From Roseomonas mucosa (lineage in GTDB: Bacteria; Pseudomonadota; Alphaproteobacteria; Acetobacterales; Acetobacteraceae), in contig CAMDWG010000007.1 in NCBI GenBank assembly GCA_945878375.1, positions 1 through 64,000 on the forward strand: a stretch of DNA of 64,000 nt, in the 5' to 3' direction. This document shows positions 36,111 to 44,552 of the stretch, one piece after another; within the stretch, counting starts at the first letter, position 1, and the number at the start of each line of letters is the position of its first letter. The notes under the pieces were generated by a model. The model did not search any database and was not told the DNA's origin. It saw nothing but the letters and a program-made list of their open reading frames with translations. A program made the position numbers and the translations under genes.

Positions 36111-37057
36111 CCCGGACGCTGATCCTGGCAGAACGGCCGTTCCGCGACATCCGGTCGCAGGCCATCCTGGCGATGCTGCCGGCGCGGCTCAATGCCGGCA
36201 CGCCGCTGCTGCTGGCGACCGGCGCCGCAAGCGCGCCCGAAGGGTTCGAAGCCGCGCCGCTCGATCCGGATCCCGGTGGGCTCGGCGTCACGCGGATGGT
36301 GCTGGCCGGCATCTTCCACGACCGGACGGAATTGCAGCGCGCGCTCGCCACCGCCGCGCGCGGCCTGGCCGCTGGCGCGACGCTGGAAGCGCTGAGCCTT
36401 TCGCTGGCCGTCAGCGCGGCGCGGCGCGACCCACCCGAAGGCGCAGCCGCGCTGGATCGCGCCTGCAGGCTGGAAGCGCGCGAGCACCTGACGCTTAACA
36501 TCCTGACCCAATGGCGCGTCACCGCACCGCTCACGCTCGCGCCCTATCCCGAACGCTGGGGAGACACGGACACCGCGCTGGCCACCAGCCTTCCCGCCGG
36601 CCCGATCCTCGGCCTGTCGATGATCGGCGGGGCGGATGCGGAGCGGATGCACGACGCGAAGCTGGATCGTCTGCGCGCCTGGCTGGCGCCCTTCGCGGGC
36701 TGGCCGGTGCTGCCGCTGCCGGTCGAGCATCCCGGCAGCGTCTTCGACGACGGCACGGCCACGCTCGACGTCATCTCGAGGGCGCTGCCCGGCGCCGAAG
36801 TGCTGCTGCCGCAGATGGCCGATCACGGCTGGCGGCGCAGCAACCTGACCGCGCCGCTGCTGCGCGGGCTCGTGGCGCGCTGCGCTTGGGTGGCGGCCAG
36901 CCAGGACCTGCCTGCGGCCATCGCGATCGCGCAGGGGATCCCGGTGCTCGGGATAGGCTTGGGGCGAAGCCATGAACGCCGCATCGCATCCTGCATGGCG
37001 ACATTGGCGAATGACCTTGCCGCCGGGTCGGCGCTGGTCTGGCTCGATCCGGGCTGA
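36107..37057 (+). CDS. Polysaccharide pyruvyl transferase-related protein, divergent paralogue C
   Basis: A 316-residue protein, the third member of the tandem set and the closest homologue of the gene at 34171; both are 316 residues. Shared blocks include GTPLLLATGAASAPEGF, WRV-A...YPER, GWPVLPLPV-HPG and SCMATLAN. The GNLGD signature is replaced by ERPFRDIRSQA. It overlaps the middle gene by ATGA, making a three-gene operon. It is convergent with rsmI, with a stop-codon hairpin between them. Function is unknown. Confidence 0.65.
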   Translation: MTRTLILAERPFRDIRSQAILAMLPARLNAGTPLLLATGAASAPEGFEAAPLDPDPGGLGVTRMVLAGIFHDRTELQRALATAARGLAAGATLEALSLSLAVSAARRDPPEGAAALDRACRLEAREHLTLNILTQWRVTAPLTLAPYPERWGDTDTALATSLPAGPILGLSMIGGADAERMHDAKLDRLRAWLAPFAGWPVLPLPVEHPGSVFDDGTATLDVISRALPGAEVLLPQMADHGWRRSNLTAPLLRGLVARCAWVAASQDLPAAIAIAQGIPVLGIGLGRSHERRIASCMATLANDLAAGSALVWLDPG

Positions 37058-37078
37058 CCCCGGCGGGTGCGCCGGTCA
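37055..37078. terminator. Short hairpin between convergent stop codons
   Basis: CCGGCG (37060-37065) and CGCCGG (37070-37075) pair around GGTG. They are bracketed by the stop codons TGA (37055-37057) and, on the other strand, TGA (37076-37078). There is no U-run, so it is at most a weak bidirectional terminator. Confidence 0.45.
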
Positions 37079-37963
37079 GGCGTTGCGGGCGATCTCAAGC
37101 GCGCGGGCATAGACCTGCTTGCGCGGCAGGCCGGTCGCCGCCGCCACCATCGCCGCGGCGTCCCGCAGGCTTGCGCCCTTCAGCGCGTCCCTCAGGCGGG
37201 CATCGAGATCGGCTTCCCCGGTCGGCTCCTCCGGCGCGGGGCCGACGACGATGCAGATCTCGCCCAGCGCCTCCGCCGCCGCGTAATGGGCGGCGAGGTC
37301 GCCGAGCGTGCCGCGCCGGACCTCCTCGAAGCGCTTGGTCAATTCGCGGGCGACCGCGGCGGGGCGGTCGGCGCCCAGGCCCTCCGCCAGGGCGGCCAGG
37401 GCTTCGGCCAGGCGATGGGGGGCTTCGTAGAAGATCAGCGCCGCCTTGAGCCCGGCGCGTTCCACAGCGCGGAGTTGCGCGACCTCCGCCTGCCGCGGCC
37501 CGGTCTTGGCCGGCAGGAAGCCCAGGAACAGGAAGGGATGCGGCGGCAGGCCGGAGAGCGTCAGCGCCATCACCGCCGCGTTTGGCCCGGGGATCGCCGT
37601 CAGCGGCAAGCCGGCCGCGATCACCGCCCGTACCAGCCGGTACCCCGGGTCCGAGACCAGCGGCGTCCCGGCATCGGAGGCCAGCGCCAGCCTGTGCCCG
37701 GCGCGAAGACGGTCAAGAATTCTCGGGACCATCTCCGCTTCGTTATGGTCATGGAGTGGCAGGAGCGGCGCCGAGGCGCCATAACGGGCCAACATCTGCC
37801 CCGTCACCCGGGTGTCCTCGCAGAGCACGGCGTCCACGGCGCCGAGCACCTCGAGCGCACGCGGCGAGAGGTCACCGAGGTTGCCGATCGGCGTCGCCAC
37901 GAGGGTCAGCCCCATGGGCGCCACCGCGCGCTGGCCCCGTTCAGGAGGAACGCCGCTTGTCAT
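37076..37963 (-). CDS. rsmI: 16S rRNA (cytidine1402-2'-O)-methyltransferase RsmI
   Basis: A 295-residue SAM-dependent methyltransferase of the tetrapyrrole-methylase fold. Signatures are LTLVATPIGNLGDLSPRA, LCEDTRVTGQML, SDAGTPLVSDPGYRLVR and PGPNAAVMALTLSGLP. The start is either ATG 37963 or ATG 37915 (MGLTLVATPIG), which would be family-typical. RsmI is commonly divergent from the LppC-like gene and followed by a YraN-type gene; no YraN is seen here. Confidence 0.95.
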   Translation of the reverse strand: MTSGVPPERGQRAVAPMGLTLVATPIGNLGDLSPRALEVLGAVDAVLCEDTRVTGQMLARYGASAPLLPLHDHNEAEMVPRILDRLRAGHRLALASDAGTPLVSDPGYRLVRAVIAAGLPLTAIPGPNAAVMALTLSGLPPHPFLFLGFLPAKTGPRQAEVAQLRAVERAGLKAALIFYEAPHRLAEALAALAEGLGADRPAAVARELTKRFEEVRRGTLGDLAAHYAAAEALGEICIVVGPAPEEPTGEADLDARLRDALKGASLRDAAAMVAAATGLPRKQVYARALEIARNA

Positions 37964-39204
37964 CTTCCGCCCCGCCCTTCGCCGGCCCGTCCGTCGCCGC
38001 CGCGCCACGCATGATGCATCACGGTGCAACCCGGCGCATCGCCCGCCGCGGCTTCGCGGCCCTGGCGCTCGGCGCTGTTCTGGGCCTGGCCGCATGCGCG
38101 CCGCAATCCCCGCCACCGGGCCCGGTGGGCATCGCGCCCCCGATCGCCGCGCCCGCCGCGCCACGGATGGAACGCGCCGCGCTGCTGCTGCCGCTTTCGG
38201 GGCAGAACGCGGCGCTCGGCCAGGCGATGCTGAATGCCGGCATCATGGCGCTGTTCGACGAAGCGCCGACCAGCGTGGAATTCGTCCCGCGCGACACGGC
38301 CGGTACGCCGGCCGGCGCGGCGGCGGCGGCCCGCGCCGCGATCGGGGATGGCGCCTCGGCCCTGGTCGGCCCGCTGACCAGCGCTGAAGCGGCCGCGGTC
38401 GCCCCGGTTGCACGCGCCGCCGGCGTACCGATGCTCGCCTTCACCAACGATGCCCAACGCGCCGGGCCGGGAAGCTGGGTTCTTGGCGTCACGCCCCAGC
38501 AGCAGGCACGCCGCATGGTGGCGGCAGCGGCGCGCGACGGCGCGCAGCGTTTCGTGCTGGCGGCGCCGAACACGGAATTCGGCCGGGCGCTGGCCGCGGG
38601 GGTGCGCGGCGCGGCGTCCGATCTCGGCCTGCCCGCGCCGGCCATCGCGCTGCACCCGGCCAGCGCGGACCTCGCCATGGCGGCGGGCGCAGCCCGGGCG
38701 GCTGCACCGCAGGCCGATGCGCTGCTGATCGGCGAGCCCGCGGACCGCGCCCGCCGCTTCGCCATCGCCTATGCCGCGGAAACGCAGGCTGCCCAGGCCG
38801 ATGCGGAGACGCCGGCCGCGCCGCCGGCGCTGCTTGGCACGGGGCTCTGGCTCGGCGATCCGGCGCTGCATGCGGATGAGGCGCTGGTGGGCGGGCGCTT
38901 CCCCGGCCCCGATGGTCGCGGGCTGGCCCGCTTCGAAGGCCGCTACCGGGACGCTTTCGGCGCCACACCGCCCCGGGTGGCGGCAACGGCCTATGATGCG
39001 GCGGCGCTGGTGGCACGCGCCTTGCGGAACCGGGAAAGCCCGGATGCGGTCACCGCGCTTCGCAGCTTCGATGGCGCGGGCGGGCCGCTGCGGTTGCTGC
39101 CGGATGGGCAGGTTCTGCGCGGCTTGGCGATCTATGCCGTGTCCCTGGCCGGGGAGGCGGTGGTGGTGGAGCCGGCGCCCGACCCCGCCGGGACAGGCTT
39201 CTAG
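37957..39204 (+). CDS. LppC/LpoA-like penicillin-binding protein activator lipoprotein
   Basis: A 415-residue outer-membrane lipoprotein. A basic N-terminus (RRIARRGFAALALGAVLG) ends in the lipobox LAAC. The rest is a type-I periplasmic-binding-protein fold: AALLLPLSGQNAALGQAMLN, then GASALVGPLTSAEAAAVAPVA and a C-terminal YDAAALVARAL. Such proteins stimulate peptidoglycan synthases. TTG 37957 is chosen because AGGAGG lies eight bases upstream; ATG 38011 is an alternative. Its start overlaps that of divergent rsmI by 7 bp if both upstream starts are used. Confidence 0.88.
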   Translation: MSSSAPPFAGPSVAAAPRMMHHGATRRIARRGFAALALGAVLGLAACAPQSPPPGPVGIAPPIAAPAAPRMERAALLLPLSGQNAALGQAMLNAGIMALFDEAPTSVEFVPRDTAGTPAGAAAAARAAIGDGASALVGPLTSAEAAAVAPVARAAGVPMLAFTNDAQRAGPGSWVLGVTPQQQARRMVAAAARDGAQRFVLAAPNTEFGRALAAGVRGAASDLGLPAPAIALHPASADLAMAAGAARAAAPQADALLIGEPADRARRFAIAYAAETQAAQADAETPAAPPALLGTGLWLGDPALHADEALVGGRFPGPDGRGLARFEGRYRDAFGATPPRVAATAYDAAALVARALRNRESPDAVTALRSFDGAGGPLRLLPDGQVLRGLAIYAVSLAGEAVVVEPAPDPAGTGF

Positions 39205-40616
39205 TGCCCATCGCGGCGCCACCTGCCGGCCGGGTGCTGGCCGCCGCCGGGCTGATCGGCGGCGCGCCCGCGCTGGCGCTTCTGCTGCTGCTCATGGCCG
39301 GCTGGGTGAAGCCGCTGCCGGGGCTGGTCGCACTGATCGTGACTGCCGCGACCGCGCTGATGCTGGCCCGGGTCTGGCTCGGCAATCTCGCGCGGCTCAA
39401 GGAAGCGATCCGCCGCGCGGAGATGGGCGAGGGCGAGGAGGTCGCGCCCCCTGGCCCCGCCCTGCTGCCTTCGGTCGAGGAGATCGCGGACGCCATGCGG
39501 CGCCTCGCGCGGAGCGTGAACGAGCGCGCGGAACTTGTGCTGCGCCTGCGGCAGGCCGATGAGGCCATCGTCGAACGCCTGCCCGATCCCCTGGTGGTGC
39601 TGGATGCGCGCGGCGGGCCGCTGCGGGCGAATGACGCCGCGCGCGCGCTGTTCGGCAGCGGGGTGGGGATGGCCGGCGACCTGGCTGCGCTTTTGCGCCA
39701 CCCGGCGCTGGCCGAGGCGCTGGACCAGGCGCTGGCCGGCGGCGGGACGCGGCAGGTGGACATCGCCCTGCCGGTCCCGGTGCCGCGCGACCTCAAGGTC
39801 CATGTCATCCCGATGGAGCCGCCGCTGGCCGATGGCGGGCGGCTGGTGCTGCTGCTGTCCGACCGCACGCGCGAACGCGCGGTGGAGCGGATGCGCGCCG
39901 ATTTCGTCGCCAATGCCAGCCACGAACTGCGAACGCCGCTGGCGTCCCTGATCGGGTTCATCGAGACGCTGCGCGGGCCTGCCAGGGACGATGCGGAAGC
40001 GCGGTCGCGCTTCCTCGGCATCATGGCCGAACAGTCGGAGCGGATGCGGCGGCTGATCGACGACCTGCTGGGCCTGTCGCGTATCGAGATCACCGAACAC
40101 GAACCGCCGAAGGGGCGCGTCGATCTCAGGGCGCTGGCGCAGGCGGAGGCGGAGGCGATGGCGCCGATCCTGGCCGCGCGGCACGTGACGCTCGATCTTG
40201 CGCTGGAGCCGGGGGCGGTGGCCGCGCCGGCGGATGCCGAGCAGCTGGGGCAGGTCGTCCGCAACCTGCTGGAGAATGCGGTGCGCTACGGGCCGGAACG
40301 CGGCACGGTGCGGCTTGGCGTCGCGCGGGCGGCGGCCAGGGGCGGGGACGGGCCGGGTCCGCGCTGGCCAGCGCGGCCCGGGGTGGTGCTGAGTGTCGCC
40401 GATGACGGGCCGGGGATCGCCCGCCACCACATCCCGCGCCTGACGGAACGCTTCTATCGCGTGGATCGCGGCCGGTCGCGGAATGCGGGCGGCACCGGGC
40501 TCGGGCTCGCCATCGTCAAGCACATCGTCAACCGCCATCGCGGCCAGCTGGCGATCGAAAGCGAGGAAGGGGTGGGCTCCGTCTTCCGCGTCTGGCTGCC
40601 GGCGGAGGAAGGGTAG
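39204..40616 (+). CDS. PhoR-like sensor histidine kinase
   Basis: A 470-residue membrane kinase. Two N-terminal helices (residues about 10-55) precede a PAS-like domain (IVERLPDPLVVLDARGGPLRAN). The H-box FVANASHELRTPLASL, N-box VVRNLLENAVRYGP, G1 VADDGPGIA and G2 GGTGLGLAIVKHIVNRHRG are complete. It resembles PhoR, but no phoB, pst or phoU genes lie beside it, so the signal is uncertain. Its GTG start shares one base with the upstream TAG stop (TAGTG). Confidence 0.88.
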   Translation: MPIAAPPAGRVLAAAGLIGGAPALALLLLLMAGWVKPLPGLVALIVTAATALMLARVWLGNLARLKEAIRRAEMGEGEEVAPPGPALLPSVEEIADAMRRLARSVNERAELVLRLRQADEAIVERLPDPLVVLDARGGPLRANDAARALFGSGVGMAGDLAALLRHPALAEALDQALAGGGTRQVDIALPVPVPRDLKVHVIPMEPPLADGGRLVLLLSDRTRERAVERMRADFVANASHELRTPLASLIGFIETLRGPARDDAEARSRFLGIMAEQSERMRRLIDDLLGLSRIEITEHEPPKGRVDLRALAQAEAEAMAPILAARHVTLDLALEPGAVAAPADAEQLGQVVRNLLENAVRYGPERGTVRLGVARAAARGGDGPGPRWPARPGVVLSVADDGPGIARHHIPRLTERFYRVDRGRSRNAGGTGLGLAIVKHIVNRHRGQLAIESEEGVGSVFRVWLPAEEG

Positions 40617-40664
40617 GGCAGGTTGGGGGATCGCTGGATCGGGGCGACACTTCCCGCTGGACAA

Positions 40665-40714
40665 ATCGTATACGATAGGCGATCCAGGGGGCCGGCCCCC
40701 TCACGCTCGCGTGA
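40665..40714. promoter_or_regulatory. Three consecutive palindromes before the glycosidase gene
   Basis: ATCGTATACGAT (40665-40676) is a perfect 12-bp palindrome. AGGGGGCCGGCCCCCT (40686-40701) is a perfect 16-bp palindrome. TCACGC-TC-GCGTGA (40701-40714) is a hairpin. The first resembles a GntR-type operator and its TATACG could also be a -10. A near-identical GTATACGA site occurs at 44510-44523. Confidence 0.5.
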
Positions 40715-40796
40715 TCCAGGGCCGGGAAGCCTTCCGCCGCCGGCGCGTTACCGCCGCGCACCAGATGCCCCCACCAGCCCGAGGGAATCGCCCGTG

Positions 40797-41945
40797 ATGC
40801 CGCCCGAGACCCTGTTCCGCTCCTTCTTCATGGCCGGCTTCGAATGCTCGACGCATCGCAACAAGCGCCGCCACCGCCTGGATATGATCGCGGCCACGCA
40901 CCACGACATGCTGGCGCATGAGGATTACCGCCAGCTCGCCGAACACGGCATCCGCACCGCGCGCGACGGCGTGCGCTGGCACCTGATCGAGACGCGGCCG
41001 GGGTATTATGACTGGTCTTCCGTCCTGCCCATGATACGGGCGGCGGAACGCGCCGGCACGCAGGTGATCTGGGACATCTGCCATTATGGCTGGCCGGACG
41101 ACCTGGACGTCTTCGCTCCCGCTTTCGTGGACCGCTTCGCCCGCTACGCCGCCGCCTTCGCGCGGCTGCACCGGGAGGAGACCGGCCGCGCCCCGCTGGT
41201 CTGCCCGGTGAACGAGATCAGCTTCCTCGCCTATGCCGGCGGCGACATGGAACGTTGCAACCCGCACGCCACCGGGCGGGGCATGGACCTGAAGCGCAAC
41301 CTGGTGCGCGCGGCCATCGCGGGCACCCATGCCGTGCGCGCCGCCGTGCCGGGGGCGCGGGTGGCGGCGATCGACCCCGTCATCCACATCGTCCCCCGCC
41401 ATGAGCATGAGGCGGAGGAGGTGCGGCTGCACACAGACAGCCAATGGCAGGCCTGGGACATGCTGGCGGGCCGTGTGGAGCCAGGGCTCGGCGGCAGCGA
41501 AGACGTGCTCGATATCGTCGGCATCAACTACTACTGGAACAACCAGTGGCTGCATCACGGAGAGCCGCTGTCGATCTTCGACGCCGCCCGCTTCCGTCCG
41601 TTCCGGGAGCTGATCGCGGACGCTGCGGCGCGGTATGCCGGGCGGGATCTGTTCGTCGCCGAGACCTCCATCGAAGGCTGGCCCCGCGCCGCCTGGCTCC
41701 GCTACGTGACGGAAGAAGCGCTGGCGGCCATCGAGGCGGGCGTGCCCCTTCACGGCATCTGCCTCTATCCCGTGATCTCCCATATCGGCTGGGACGAGGA
41801 TCGCTACTGCGCCAATGGGCTGTTCGAGCTGCATCCGAAGGGCGGGCGGCGCGACGTGCATGCGCCGCTGGCCGATGAGATCGGCCGCCTGCAGGCCCTG
41901 CTGCGCGAAAAGGCGGCCCACCGGGCCCCGAGCGCCGCCGAATAA
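40797..41945 (+). CDS. GH1-like (clan A) glycosidase, beta-glucosidase-like
   Basis: A 382-residue cytoplasmic TIM-barrel protein related to family 1 glycosyl hydrolases. Visible blocks are MAGFECSTHRNKRRHRLD, HGIRTARDGVRWHLIE, VIWDICHYGWPDDLDVF, the acid/base-like CPVNEISFL and the nucleophile-like LFVAETSIEGWPRA. These proteins are often annotated beta-glucosidase but usually lack tested activity. ATG 40797 (or GTG 40794) follows GAGGGA. It is preceded by strong palindromes, which suggests its own regulation. Confidence 0.8.
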   Translation: MPPETLFRSFFMAGFECSTHRNKRRHRLDMIAATHHDMLAHEDYRQLAEHGIRTARDGVRWHLIETRPGYYDWSSVLPMIRAAERAGTQVIWDICHYGWPDDLDVFAPAFVDRFARYAAAFARLHREETGRAPLVCPVNEISFLAYAGGDMERCNPHATGRGMDLKRNLVRAAIAGTHAVRAAVPGARVAAIDPVIHIVPRHEHEAEEVRLHTDSQWQAWDMLAGRVEPGLGGSEDVLDIVGINYYWNNQWLHHGEPLSIFDAARFRPFRELIADAAARYAGRDLFVAETSIEGWPRAAWLRYVTEEALAAIEAGVPLHGICLYPVISHIGWDEDRYCANGLFELHPKGGRRDVHAPLADEIGRLQALLREKAAHRAPSAAE

Positions 41946-42035
41946 AAGGGGCGCAGGCGCGGGACGGGCAAGAATCCTGCCTGCCCTGCGCGACCGGGCC
42001 TTGACCCTGCCCCCGGGCATGTCATTTCCCCGCCC

Positions 42036-43178
42036 ATGGACCTTCCTACCCAGCCGCCCCTGGCCGCCAGCGTCGTCGCCGCGTCCCCCGTCGCGCGTCC
42101 GCGCGTCGCCGTGGTGCTGTTCAACCTCGGCGGACCGGATGCACCCGAAAGCGTGCGCCCGTTCCTGGTGAACCTGTTCACCGACCCCGCCATCCTGCGC
42201 GTTCCGGGCTGGATCCGGCCCTGGCTCGGCCGGATCATCGCCTGGCGGCGCACCAAGCCGGCCTCCGAGAACTACGACATCATCGGCGGCAAATCCCCGC
42301 TGCTGGAACTCACCCTGGAACAGGCGGCGGCGCTGGAAGAGGCGTTGAACGCACCGGGCGACATCGAGGCCAAGTCCTTCGTCGCCATGCGCTACTGGCA
42401 CCCGATGAGCGACGAGGCCGCCGCCGCGGTGAAGGCCTGGGGACCGGATGAGGTGCTGCTGGTTCCGCTCTATCCGCAATTCTCCACCACCACGACCGGC
42501 AGCTCCATCATCGCCTGGGACGAGGCGGCGGCGAAGGCCGGGCTCGCGGTGCCGACCACCACGCTCTGCTGCTTCCACTCCGACCCCGGCTTCGCCGAGG
42601 GGACTGCCACCATCGTGCGCGACGCCTGGCACAAGGCGCGGGCGGAACTCGACCCGGCGATCCCGCTGCGGATCCTGTTCAGCGCACATGGCCTGCCGGA
42701 GAGCATCGTCAAATCCGGCGACCCCTATCAATGGCAGGTCGAGCAATCGGTGGCGCAGGTGGTGGAGCGGCTCGGGATCCCGGATCTCGACCAGATCGTC
42801 TGCTACCAGTCGCGCGTGACGCCGCAGAAGTGGATCGGACCCTCGACCGAGGATGAGCTGGAACGCGCGGGGCATGAGAAGGTCGCGGTGCTGGTGGTGC
42901 CGATCGCCTTCACCTCGGAGCATTCGGAGACGCTGGTGGAGCTGGATGTGGAATACCGGGAGGAAGCCGAGAAATTCGGCGTGCCGGGCTATTTCCGTGC
43001 CCCCGCCCAGAATTCCGATCCGGCCTTCATCGCGGCGCTGGCCGATCTCTCGCGCATGGCACGGAGTTCGGGGCGCAGCCTCTGTTCCTTCGGCGGCGCG
43101 CGGCAATGCCCGAAGCAGCATCGCGGCTGCCCGCATGAGAAGGCCAATGTCGAACGCCGCGCCAAGGTCGCGGCGTGA
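42036..43178 (+). CDS. hemH: Ferrochelatase
   Basis: A 380-residue enzyme inserting Fe2+ into protoporphyrin IX, the last step of heme synthesis. Signatures are VVLFNLGGPDAPESV, PLYPQFSTTTTGS and the catalytic-His motif FSAHGLPESIVKSGDPY. The C-terminus contains CSFGGARQCPKQHRGCPHE, three cysteines that could be cluster ligands; some alphaproteobacterial ferrochelatases carry [2Fe-2S], so this is plausible but unproven. It overlaps the next gene as GTGA. Confidence 0.96.
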   Translation: MDLPTQPPLAASVVAASPVARPRVAVVLFNLGGPDAPESVRPFLVNLFTDPAILRVPGWIRPWLGRIIAWRRTKPASENYDIIGGKSPLLELTLEQAAALEEALNAPGDIEAKSFVAMRYWHPMSDEAAAAVKAWGPDEVLLVPLYPQFSTTTTGSSIIAWDEAAAKAGLAVPTTTLCCFHSDPGFAEGTATIVRDAWHKARAELDPAIPLRILFSAHGLPESIVKSGDPYQWQVEQSVAQVVERLGIPDLDQIVCYQSRVTPQKWIGPSTEDELERAGHEKVAVLVVPIAFTSEHSETLVELDVEYREEAEKFGVPGYFRAPAQNSDPAFIAALADLSRMARSSGRSLCSFGGARQCPKQHRGCPHEKANVERRAKVAA

Positions 43179-43879
43179 CGGGGCCTGTGCCGCCGGCACG
43201 TCCCACGGTGATCCCGGCGGCCGTGCTGTTCGACTGCGACGGCGTGCTGGCGGATACCGAGGCGCTGCATGACCGCATCATCGCGGAGGAAGTGACGGCG
43301 CTGGGCTGGGAGATCGGGCCCGAGGAGGCGGCGAAGCGCTTCCGCGGCCTGTCATGGGAAGCGATCGAGCCGCTGATCGAAGCGCGGCTCGGCCCCGGCT
43401 CGGTCCATGCGACCTTCCATCGCGACCTGATCCGCCGCGTGCTGCACGCGCTGGAGACCGACACCATCCCCATGGTCGGCGCGCAGGCCGCGATTGCCGC
43501 GATCCAGGCCGCGGGCGTGCCGGTGGCGGTGGCCAGCAACTCCTCCCGGCCCGAACTGGCCACCAAGCTGCGGCGGCTGGGCCTGACAGAGGTGTTCCGC
43601 GGCCGCAGCTTCAGCGTGGATGATGTCGAGAACCCGAAGCCGGCGCCCGACATGTACCGCGCCGCCGCCGCCGCCTGCGGCGCCGACCCGCATCATTGCG
43701 TGGTGATCGAGGACAGCGTGGCCGGCGCCCGCGCCGGCATCGCGGCCGGCTGCCGGGTGCTTGGCTTCGCGCATGCGACCCCGGCCGCCGCGCTGGCGGC
43801 GGTGGGCGCCGAGCCCTTCGCCAGCATGGACGAGCTGCCGGCGCTACTCGGCCTGCCGACCATGACCGCCCCGGGCTGA
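43175..43879 (+). CDS. HAD-IA family hydrolase
   Basis: A 234-residue haloacid-dehalogenase-type phosphatase. Motif I is LFDCDGVLADTE, motif II VAVASNSSRP, motif III KPAPDMY and motif IV VIEDSVAGARAGIAAG. It resembles phosphoglycolate phosphatase or beta-phosphoglucomutase-like enzymes. The substrate is unknown. The GTG start overlaps the hemH stop, and hemJ follows, so a link to heme metabolism is conceivable but not established. Confidence 0.88.
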   Translation: MTGPVPPARPTVIPAAVLFDCDGVLADTEALHDRIIAEEVTALGWEIGPEEAAKRFRGLSWEAIEPLIEARLGPGSVHATFHRDLIRRVLHALETDTIPMVGAQAAIAAIQAAGVPVAVASNSSRPELATKLRRLGLTEVFRGRSFSVDDVENPKPAPDMYRAAAAACGADPHHCVVIEDSVAGARAGIAAGCRVLGFAHATPAAALAAVGAEPFASMDELPALLGLPTMTAPG

Positions 43880-43973
43880 CGCCGCCCGCGCCGGGCTGAT
43901 AGCCTGGCGCCGATCACAGGGGGCGATGCGGGATGGGGGCGGCGATCATGCGGGACAGCAAGGGGGGCGCATC

Positions 43974-44426
43974 GTGACGCTCGAATTCCTCGGGCCGCTC
44001 TATCCCTGGACCAAGTCGCTGCATGTGATCTCGGTCTTCGCCTGGATGGCGGGGCTGTTCTACCTGCCGCGGCTTTATGTCTATCACTCCCAGGTCGCGC
44101 CGGGGGATGCGCGGTCGGAACTGTTCAAGGTGATGGAACGGCGCCTGCTGAAGGCGATCATGAACCCGGCGATGATCGCATCCTATGTCTTCGGCATCCT
44201 GGTGGTGCTGACGCCGGGCGTCATCGATTGGACCGCCGGCTGGTGGCACCTGAAGATGGCCGGCATCGCAGCGCTGACCTGGTGCCACATGGACCTGGCC
44301 CGCGCGCTGAAAGGCTTCGCGCGCGACGAGCGGCCGCGCAGCGAGCGCGGCTGGCGCATCCTGAACGAGGTGCCGACGCTGGCGCTGATCGTGATCGTCG
44401 TGATGGTGATCGCGAAGCCGTTCTGA
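43974..44426 (+). CDS. hemJ: Protoporphyrinogen oxidase HemJ
   Basis: A 150-residue inner-membrane protein with four helices, the HemJ type of protoporphyrinogen IX oxidase. The N-terminal LYPWTKSLHVISVFAWMAGLFYLPRLYVYH contains the conserved heme-ligand His, and the WWHLKMAGI segment is typical. GTG 43974 was chosen because AAGGGGGG lies six bases upstream and it gives normal length; ATG 43926 adds 16 odd residues. It acts just before ferrochelatase, encoded two genes upstream. Confidence 0.92.
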   Translation: MTLEFLGPLYPWTKSLHVISVFAWMAGLFYLPRLYVYHSQVAPGDARSELFKVMERRLLKAIMNPAMIASYVFGILVVLTPGVIDWTAGWWHLKMAGIAALTWCHMDLARALKGFARDERPRSERGWRILNEVPTLALIVIVVMVIAKPF

Positions 44427-44509
44427 CCGGCCAGGGTCTGTCGTGCGGGACCGCCGCCGGTTCGGGGGCGGTCCTGTCAACCGATCTTCACGATTGCGCG
44501 TCCACGATC

Positions 44510-44523
44510 AATTGTATACGAAA
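44510..44523. promoter_or_regulatory. GTATAC-centred site upstream of the ABC transporter gene
   Basis: AATTGTATACGAAA at 44510-44523 shares AAT-GTATACGA with the palindrome at 40664-40675. It is 29 bp before the ABC transporter start. TATACG could serve as a -10 with TTGCGC at 44494-44499, but the spacing is 15 bp. It could be an operator, a promoter or both. Confidence 0.4.
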
Positions 44524-44552
44524 TTAGGCTCCATCGCCACGAAGGAGCCGCA

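Noticed and set aside
39204-40616. Naming the kinase phoR
   Set aside because: The domain layout fits PhoR, but no phoB, pst or phoU gene is nearby, so the name would overstate the evidence.
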